Of a stretch of 64,000 nt of DNA, positions 58,615 through 64,000 are shown piece after piece. A program made the translations under genes and the position numbers. The stretch's first letter is position 1. Every line of letters starts with the position of its first letter. The notes under the pieces are model-generated. The model was not told the origin of the DNA and made no database searches. It saw only the letters and a program-made list of their open reading frames with translations. Source of the DNA: Kocuria flava (GTDB taxonomy: Bacteria; Actinomycetota; Actinomycetes; Actinomycetales; Micrococcaceae); contig NZ_CP013254.1 of assembly GCF_001482365.1 (NCBI RefSeq), forward strand, positions 1,860,001-1,924,000. Direction: 5' to 3'.

Positions 58615-59060
58615 GGGTCGGCGGGGGCGCCGCCGTCCGGGACGCCGCCGGGCACCCGGTAGCCGCCGTCGGCCAGCCCCGCCCGGACCTCGAAGACGTT
58701 GCGCAGCGCCGGGTGGCCGGTGCGCAGCAGCGACCACGCCGCGGCCGCGCCGTAGAGCGGCAGGAACGGCAGCCCCAGGCACGCGGCCCACTGGCTCGCG
58801 TGGCGCGCCTCGTGGGCGAGCAGCCGCGGCCGGGCCGCGACCTCGGCCGGCCCGGCCCGGAAGAGCACCACGTTGCCGACCGTGAAGGCCGCCGCGCGCG
58901 GCAGCCGGCCGCGGTAGCCGAAGCCCAGCAGCAGCCCCTCGGGCCCGCGCACGAGGCGGGTGCGCGTGGCCGCGGCGACGGCCAGGCCCAGGGGCGTGGA
59001 GAGGTTGAGCGCGTTCCACCCCGCGCGCAGGCGGGCCGGGCGGCCGGGGACCGGGTGCAT
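58608..59060 (-). CDS. Small protein with HExxH motif, function unknown
   Basis: A 150-residue protein. AGWNALNLSTPLGLAVAAA at the start, TVGNVVLFR in the middle, then LLAHEARHASQWAACLGLPFLP, where HEARH fits the zinc-protease pattern HExxH; a conserved-looking ENVFE-type segment RNVFEVRAGLADGGY follows, whose glutamate could be a third ligand. One hydrophobic stretch (GLPFLPLYGAAAAWSLL) may contact the membrane. I recall similar unnamed proteins in Micrococcales but cannot name a family. The ATG is clear; the gene is convergent with the Nudix gene and divergent from pheS. Confidence 0.65.
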   Translation of the reverse strand: MHPVPGRPARLRAGWNALNLSTPLGLAVAAATRTRLVRGPEGLLLGFGYRGRLPRAAAFTVGNVVLFRAGPAEVAARPRLLAHEARHASQWAACLGLPFLPLYGAAAAWSLLRTGHPALRNVFEVRAGLADGGYRVPGGVPDGGAPADPE

Positions 59061-59111
59061 GCCCCCAGGCTACGGTCCCGGTCCTGCTTCGTCTCCCGCA
59101 CGGCGAGTCAC

Positions 59112-59117
59112 TAGACT
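59112..59117 (+). promoter_or_regulatory. TAGACT -10 box of pheST
   Basis: TAGACT preceded by TCAC, 108 bases upstream of pheS. The leader shows no T-box or Phe-rich leader peptide that I can recognise. Confidence 0.5.
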
Positions 59118-59225
59118 GGACCGCGCCCGTGGCCCCGCCCGGGCTCCCCGCGCCCCGCGCCGCACCCGCCCGTGCGCCGGCGCGCCCGGACGCCACCGTC
59201 CCCGAGCCGAAGAAGACGCCAGCCG

Positions 59226-60296
59226 ATGCCTGAACCGACACCCGAAACCGCCCCCGACGGCGCGCTCGACCCGACCGACGAGGCCGCCGTCGCGGCCGCC
59301 GTGGACGCTGCCCTCACCGCCGTGGAGACCGCCCAGGACCTCGAGCAGCTCAAGGAGGTCCGCCTCGCCCACGCCGGGGAGCGCTCCCCGCTGGCGCTGG
59401 CCAACCGGCGGATCGGCACCCTGGACAAGACGCAGAAGGCCGCCGCGGGCAAGCTCGTCGGCCAGGCCCGCGGCCGCGTCAACCAGGCGGTAGCCGCCCG
59501 CACCACCGTCCTGGAGGAGGAGCGCGACGCCCGCATCCTCGTGGAGGAGGCCGTGGACGTCACCGCCGCCGGCCGCCGGCGCCGCCTGGGCGGGCGCCAC
59601 CCGCTGTCGACGCTCATGGAGCACGTGGGCGAGACCTTCACGGCCATGGGCTGGGAGGTCGCCGACGGCCCCGAGGTCGAGTCCGAGTGGTACAACTTCG
59701 ACGCCCTGAACTTCAAGCCGGACCACCCGGCCCGCGAGCTGCAGGACACGTTCTTCGTCGACCCGCCCGAGGCGCACCTCGTGCTGCGCACCCACACCTC
59801 CCCGGTGCAGATGCGCACGCTGCTGGAGCGCGGCGTGCCGGTCTACGTCGTCGTCCCCGGGCGCGTGTACCGCACCGACGAGCTGGACGCGACCCACACC
59901 CCCGTCTTCCACCAGGTCGAGGGCCTGGCCGTGGACAAGGGGCTGTCGATGGCCGACCTCAAGGGCACCCTCGAGCACTTCGCCCGGCAGATGTTCGGCC
60001 CCGAGGCCCGCATCCGGCTGCGCCCCAACTACTTCCCGTTCACCGAGCCCTCCGCCGAGATGGACGTGTGGCACCCCAACGCCAAGGGCGGGCCGCGCTG
60101 GATCGAGTGGGGCGGGTGCGGCATGGTCCACCCCAACGTGCTGCGCGCCGCCGGGGTCGACCCGGAGGTCTACTCGGGCTTCGCGTTCGGCATGGGCATC
60201 GAGCGCACCCTGATGTTCCGCAACAACGTCCCGGACATGCACGACATGGTCGAGGGCGACATCCGCTTCAGCGAGCACTTCGGGATGGAGATCTGA
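59226..60296 (+). CDS. pheS: Phenylalanyl-tRNA synthetase alpha subunit
   Basis: Catalytic subunit of the (alpha-beta)2 enzyme. The 356-residue protein has an N-terminal coiled-coil (about 20-100), then class II motifs: HPLSTLMEHVGETFTAMGW, DTFFVDPPEAHLVLRTHTSPVQMR (motif 2 region), RVYRTDELDATHTPVFHQVEG, and FAFGMGIERTLMFRNNVPDM (motif 3). The ATG was chosen over an upstream GTG-type extension because of the conserved length. pheT starts 3 bases after its stop. Confidence 0.96.
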   Translation: MPEPTPETAPDGALDPTDEAAVAAAVDAALTAVETAQDLEQLKEVRLAHAGERSPLALANRRIGTLDKTQKAAAGKLVGQARGRVNQAVAARTTVLEEERDARILVEEAVDVTAAGRRRRLGGRHPLSTLMEHVGETFTAMGWEVADGPEVESEWYNFDALNFKPDHPARELQDTFFVDPPEAHLVLRTHTSPVQMRTLLERGVPVYVVVPGRVYRTDELDATHTPVFHQVEGLAVDKGLSMADLKGTLEHFARQMFGPEARIRLRPNYFPFTEPSAEMDVWHPNAKGGPRWIEWGGCGMVHPNVLRAAGVDPEVYSGFAFGMGIERTLMFRNNVPDMHDMVEGDIRFSEHFGMEI

Positions 60297-60298
60297 GC

Positions 60299-62851
60299 AT
60301 GCGAGTACCTGTGTCATGGCTGCGCGAGCACGCACCCGTCCCCGAGGGGGCCACCGCCGAGGACGTCCTGGCCACCCTGATCCGGGTCGGCTTCGAGGAG
60401 GAGGCCGTCCACCGTCCCGCCGACGGGATCAGCGGCCCCGTCGTCGTGGGCCAGGTGCTCACGAAGGAGCCGGAGACCCACTCCAACGGCAAGACCGTCA
60501 ACTGGTGCACCGTCCGCGTGGTCCCCGAGGGGCAGGAGCAGACCCTCACCGGCAAGGGCATCGACCCCTCCGGGGTGCAGGGCGTGATCTGCGGGGCCCA
60601 CAACTTCGAGGTCGGCGACAAGGTCGTGGTGACCCTGCCCGGCGCCGTGCTGCCCGGGAACTTCCGGATCTCCGCCCGCAAGACCTACGGCCACACCTCG
60701 GCCGGGATGATCGCCTCCGTGCGCGAGCTCGGCATCGGCGAGGACCACGACGGCATCCTGGTGCTCTCCACCCTCGGCCTGGACCCGGAGCTCGGCACCG
60801 ACGCCCTGGAGCTGCTCGGGCTCCACGACGAGGCCGCCGAGATCAACGTCACCCCGGACCGCGGCTACGCGTTCTCGGTCCGCGGCGTGGCCCGGGAGTA
60901 CTGTCACGCCGTGCGCACCCCCTTCGCCGACCCGGCCCTCGCCATCGGCGAGCGCGTGCCCGCCCCCACCGCCGGGGGCTTCCCCGTGGCGGTCGACGAC
61001 GACGCCCCGATCCACGGCAACCCCGGGTGCACCCGCTTCACGGCCCGCACGGTCACCGGCATCGACCCCACCGCCCCCACGCCCCCGTGGCTGGCGGCGC
61101 GGCTGCGCCTGGCCGGGATCCGCTCGATCTCCCTGCCGGTGGACATCTCCAACTACGTGATGCTCGAGCTGGGCCAGCCCCTGCACTTCTACGACCTCGC
61201 GCGCCTCACCGGCGGGATCACCGTCCGCCGGGCCCGGGCGGGGGAGGAGCTGACGACCCTCGACGGCCGGCGGCGCACCCTGGACCCCGAGGACCTGCTC
61301 ATCACCGACGGCTCCGGGCCGATCGGCCTGGCCGGGGTCATGGGCGGGGCCACCACCGAGGTCTCCGGGACCACCGTGGACGTGCTCGTGGAGGCGGCCC
61401 GCTTCGACGAGGTCTCGATCGCCCGCACCACCCGCCGGCACCGGCTGCCCTCGGAGGCCTCCAAGCGCTTCGAGCGCGGCGTCGACCCGCAGATCGCCCC
61501 GGTCGCCGCCCAGCGCGCCGTCGAGCTGCTCGTGGAGCTCGCCGGCGGCACCGCCGTCGAGGAGGCCACCGACCTCGACCGCACGGTCGCCCCGCGGGCG
61601 GTCGAGCTGCCGCGCGCGTACCCCGCCCGCCGCGTGGGCGTGGACTACCCGGCCGAGACGGTCGCGGGCCTGCTCACCGAGCTCGGCGCCTCCGTGAGCG
61701 CCGTCGAGGACGGGTGGAGCGTCGTCCCGCCGACCTGGCGACCCGACCTCACCGCCCCCGAGGACCTCGTCGAGGAGATCGCCCGGCTGGACGGCTACGA
61801 CAACATCCCGTCGCGGCTGCCCGTGGCCCCGCCCGGCGGCGGGCTGACGGACGAGCAGCGGGCCCGCAAGCAGGTCGCGGACGCGCTCGCGGCCGCCGGG
61901 CTGGTCGAGGTGCTCGCCTACCCGTTCGTGGCGCAGGCCGACAACGAGCTCTGGGGCGCCCCGCGCGCCGGGGTGCCCGTGCCCTCGGTGAAGCTGGCCA
62001 ACCCCATCAGCGAGGCCCAGGGCGTGCTGCGCGTGTCCCTGCTGCCGGGGCTGCTGGACGTGCTGCGGCGCAACACCTCCCGCGGTTTCCGCGACCTCGC
62101 CCTGTACGAGCTGGGCCGGGTCTTCCGCCCGGGCGAGCAGGTGGGCTCGGCGGAGATCCCGCCCCTGGGCGCGCGGCCCGCCGAGGAGGTCCTCGCGCAG
62201 CTCGAGGCGGGACTGCCCGCCCAGCCGCGCCACCTCGCGGCGGTGCTCGCCGGCCGGGACGCGGCCGAGGGCCCGTGGACGGCGCCGCGGGCGCTCGACT
62301 GGCAGGACGCCCTGGACGCCGCCCGGCTGGCCGCCGAGGTCCTGGGCGTGGAGCTGACGGTGCGGCAGGGCACCCACCAGGCCTTCCACCCCGGCCGCAC
62401 CGCGGTGCTGGCCACCGCGGACGGCACCCCCGCCGGCTACGCCGGGGAGCTGCACCCGAAGCTGGTCGCGGCCCAGGACCTGCCGGAGCGGACCGTGGCC
62501 ATGGAGCTGAACCTCACCACGCTGCTCGCCGCGCGCGGGGGGGTCCGGCAGGCCCGGCCGATCTCCGGCTACCCGGCCGCCACGCAGGACGTCGCCCTCG
62601 TCGTCGACGCCGCCGTCCCCGCGGGGGACCTGCACGAGGCGCTCGTCGAGGGCGCCGGGGAGCTGCTCGAGGACGTGCGCGTCTTCGACGTCTACCGGGG
62701 CCCCGGCATCGAGGACGGCAAGAAGTCCGTGGCCTTCGCGCTGCGCTTCCGCGCCCCGGACCGCACCCTCACCGCCGAGGAGGCCTCCGCGGCCCGCGAG
62801 GCGGCCGTGGCCGTCGCCGCCGAGCGCCACGGCGCGGTGCTGCGCGGCTGA
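60299..62851 (+). CDS. pheT: Phenylalanyl-tRNA synthetase beta subunit
   Basis: The 850-residue editing and tRNA-binding subunit. It begins MRVPVSWLREHAPVP; the OB-fold tRNA-binding domain is at about 40-160 (GPVVVGQVLTKEPETHSNGK, GVICGAHNFEVGD), B3/B4 editing at about 215-390 (RFTARTVTGIDP, LPVDISNYVMLELGQPLHFYD), B5 at about 415-490, the inactive catalytic-like core, and the C-terminal FDX-anticodon domain at about 755-850 (YPAATQDVALVVDAAVPAGD). ATG 3 bases after pheS. A strong hairpin follows. Confidence 0.96.
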   Translation: MRVPVSWLREHAPVPEGATAEDVLATLIRVGFEEEAVHRPADGISGPVVVGQVLTKEPETHSNGKTVNWCTVRVVPEGQEQTLTGKGIDPSGVQGVICGAHNFEVGDKVVVTLPGAVLPGNFRISARKTYGHTSAGMIASVRELGIGEDHDGILVLSTLGLDPELGTDALELLGLHDEAAEINVTPDRGYAFSVRGVAREYCHAVRTPFADPALAIGERVPAPTAGGFPVAVDDDAPIHGNPGCTRFTARTVTGIDPTAPTPPWLAARLRLAGIRSISLPVDISNYVMLELGQPLHFYDLARLTGGITVRRARAGEELTTLDGRRRTLDPEDLLITDGSGPIGLAGVMGGATTEVSGTTVDVLVEAARFDEVSIARTTRRHRLPSEASKRFERGVDPQIAPVAAQRAVELLVELAGGTAVEEATDLDRTVAPRAVELPRAYPARRVGVDYPAETVAGLLTELGASVSAVEDGWSVVPPTWRPDLTAPEDLVEEIARLDGYDNIPSRLPVAPPGGGLTDEQRARKQVADALAAAGLVEVLAYPFVAQADNELWGAPRAGVPVPSVKLANPISEAQGVLRVSLLPGLLDVLRRNTSRGFRDLALYELGRVFRPGEQVGSAEIPPLGARPAEEVLAQLEAGLPAQPRHLAAVLAGRDAAEGPWTAPRALDWQDALDAARLAAEVLGVELTVRQGTHQAFHPGRTAVLATADGTPAGYAGELHPKLVAAQDLPERTVAMELNLTTLLAARGGVRQARPISGYPAATQDVALVVDAAVPAGDLHEALVEGAGELLEDVRVFDVYRGPGIEDGKKSVAFALRFRAPDRTLTAEEASAAREAAVAVAAERHGAVLRG

Positions 62852-62863
62852 GCACCGAGGCAC

Positions 62864-62906
62864 GCACGGGCGGCCCGTCCCCGGACCGGGGACGGGCCGC
62901 CCGTGC
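62864..62906 (+). terminator. Terminator hairpin of pheST
   Basis: 21-base arms (62864-62884 and 62886-62906) are exact complements around a single A, 13 bases after the pheT stop. Confidence 0.75.
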
Positions 62907-63030
62907 TCCCGGCCCCGGGGCGGGTAACACGGGGGCACACCCGGCGGGGGCCGGAGCGGACTTCGGTACTGTGGCCCCCGGGCGGGCCCCGCACCCCGCT
63001 TCCCCCCGACCTTTCGTCCAGGAGCTGAGC

Positions 63031-63663
63031 ATGACCGAGGAGACCACCGGACGGCGAGACCCCTTCTTCGCCTTCGACGACGAGACCGACGAGCGGCCGG
63101 AGGAGCCCGGGGAGGGCCGGCGCGGGCGGACCGTCGCGTGGAAGCCCATCGGCGTGGGCCTGCTGGGGCTGCTGCTGGGCCTCGTGCTCGCCGTCAGCGG
63201 CGCCCTGACCTGGGACGACTCCCGGCGGATCGCCGGCTATGCCGACCGCTCGTGGGTGGTCGGCGGGCAGTACCAGGACCTCACCAACGACCTGCGCACC
63301 AAGGACTACAACCCGGTCTACCGCGGCGTCCTGCCGGCGGACCCGGCGGTCGCCGAGCAGCCCTTCGACTCCGGGCTGGCCGACCCGCGGCCGGTGGAGC
63401 CGGGGGAGGAGATCGTCTTCCGCGGCACCCAGACCGGCTCCCGGGAGGACGACTTCCACGCGGAGGCCGACGCCCTGCTCGCCGTCGAGGACGGCACGCT
63501 GCAGGTCGTGGCCACCGACGAGGCCGGCGCCTACGGGGAGGGCATCACCGCCGGGACCGTGGCCTGGGAGCGGACCAAGGCCGCACTGCTCGTGCTCGGC
63601 GGACTGGCGGTCGCCGGTGCCGGGCTGTGGTGGGCCCGCCGCCTCTGGCTGCGCGGCGCCTGA
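63031..63663 (+). CDS. Hypothetical two-span membrane protein with external domain
   Basis: A 210-residue protein with an acidic cytoplasmic N-terminus (DDETDERPEEPGEG), a membrane segment at about 44-64 (GVGLLGLLLGLVLAVSGALTW), an outside domain of about 120 residues and a second segment at about 184-202 (LLVLGGLAVAGAGLWWARR). The outer domain is Asp/Gly-rich with DLTNDLRTKDYNPVYRG and AVEDGTLQVVATDEAG. I do not recognise a family. ATG follows AGGAG by 7 bases. Flanked by strong hairpins, so it is transcribed alone. Confidence 0.7.
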   Translation: MTEETTGRRDPFFAFDDETDERPEEPGEGRRGRTVAWKPIGVGLLGLLLGLVLAVSGALTWDDSRRIAGYADRSWVVGGQYQDLTNDLRTKDYNPVYRGVLPADPAVAEQPFDSGLADPRPVEPGEEIVFRGTQTGSREDDFHAEADALLAVEDGTLQVVATDEAGAYGEGITAGTVAWERTKAALLVLGGLAVAGAGLWWARRLWLRGA

Positions 63664-63669
63664 GCCGGA

Positions 63670-63724
63670 CCGACGGGAACGGGCCCCGCAGGACACGACG
63701 TCCTGCGGGGCCCGTTCCCGTCGG
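63670..63724. terminator. 25-bp-stem hairpin between convergent genes
   Basis: Perfect stem 63670-63694 / 63700-63724 with a 5-base loop, shared by the membrane protein gene and the M1 peptidase gene. Confidence 0.8.
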
Positions 63725-63736
63725 CGGCCGGGGCGC

Positions 63737-64000
63737 TCAGGGCAGCTCCGGCAGGGCCGGGCGCAGCAGCCAGGCGTCCAGCAGCGCGTCGAGCCCCGCC
63801 CAGCGCTCCCGGGGGGCGAAGCCCCGCAGGTGCTCCCGGAAGCCGTCCGTGCTCACCCAGGCGCCGCGGTGCACGCTCGCCCAGCTGCGCAGCACCTCCC
63901 GGAACACGGCGTCGCCGAGCTCCACGCGCAGCGCGTGGAGGGTCAGCGCCCCGCGCACGTAGACGACGTCGTCGAAGAGCCGCACGTGCCCGGGGTCCCC
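63737..64000 (-). CDS. M1-family metallopeptidase, C-terminal fragment
   Basis: Only the last 88 codons lie in the window; the gene continues beyond base 64000. DDVVYVRGALTLHALRVELGDAVFREVLRSWASVHRG followed by VSTDGFREHLRGFA is the helical segment after the zinc site in short, bacterial M1 aminopeptidase-like proteins; the tyrosine in VVYVRGA matches the conserved catalytic-side tyrosine region of that family. The HExxH site is outside the window, so activity cannot be judged. Confidence 0.75.
   Translation of the reverse strand, partial: GDPGHVRLFDDVVYVRGALTLHALRVELGDAVFREVLRSWASVHRGAWVSTDGFREHLRGFAPRERWAGLDALLDAWLLRPALPELP

Overview
This window is a stretch of core chromosome from a very GC-rich actinobacterium. 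The base composition, the many GTG starts with GTGA stop/start overlaps, the scarcity of T-runs after terminator hairpins, and the gene order dxr/M50 protease/ispG/proS/rimP-nusA-ylxR-infB-rbfA-truB-ribF-rpsO-pnp-dapB-dapA-rnj-ftsK-pgsA-cinA-clgR-DUF3046-recA-recX-miaB-miaA-dapF-hflX-lexA-his-infC-rpmI-rplT-pheST all fit the order Micrococcales. Family Micrococcaceae, and a Kocuria-like genus, is my best guess from protein similarity in memory; genus is an inference. I see no rRNA, tRNA, insertion sequence, prophage or CRISPR array.

Layout. 1-870: 3' end of a cation/acetate-type symporter and a small stress membrane protein. 951-8872: the MEP isoprenoid genes dxr and ispG with the site-2 protease between them. 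A SAM-riboswitch-controlled methionine transporter (metQNI) sits inside this normally tight cluster. 9011-12613: proS, a TauE-type permease and a DUF4439 protein. 12777-23739: translation and RNA genes (rimP, nusA, ylxR, infB, rbfA, truB, rpsO), with two unknown small membrane proteins, an acetyltransferase, ribF and an aldo/keto reductase. 23997-36799: pnp, an M16 peptidase, dapB, dapA, RNase J, ftsK, pgsA, cinA and a ClgR-type regulator. 37005-43685: DUF3046, recA, recX, a phosphotransferase-fold protein, miaB, miaA, dapF. 43744-49718: a methyltransferase, hflX, a DinG-type helicase, and the divergent lexA / LysM pair. 49766-54314: histidine genes hisC, hisB, hisH, priA and a SseB-like gene. 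54363-64000: DUF1844, a frameshifted DUF503, infC-rpmI-rplT, an rRNA methyltransferase, a Nudix hydrolase, pheST and an M1 peptidase fragment.

The genes are housekeeping, so the interest is mostly in regulation. (1) infC has no in-frame ATG, GTG or TTG in its upstream open frame; it starts at ATC after a good Shine-Dalgarno site and follows a leader with an attenuator-like hairpin. (2) Seven genes (dxr, dapB, dapA, ftsK, miaB, dapF, hisC) have a -10-like hexamer ending 6-7 nt before the start codon, which predicts leaderless mRNAs. (3) The SOS node is visible: LexA-like boxes at recA, at lexA and at the divergent LysM gene. (4) Three exact tandem 27-bp repeats, each holding a 16-bp palindrome, lie just upstream of DUF3046-recA. 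(5) The DUF503 gene carries a +1 shift in a C6 run. (6) A 68-bp near-perfect palindrome overlaps the stop codon of a gene.

I did not find a clearly new multi-gene system. The best candidates for undescribed biology are the tandem palindromes upstream of DUF3046, the phosphotransferase-fold gene coupled to recX and miaB, and several conserved-looking small membrane proteins of unknown role.
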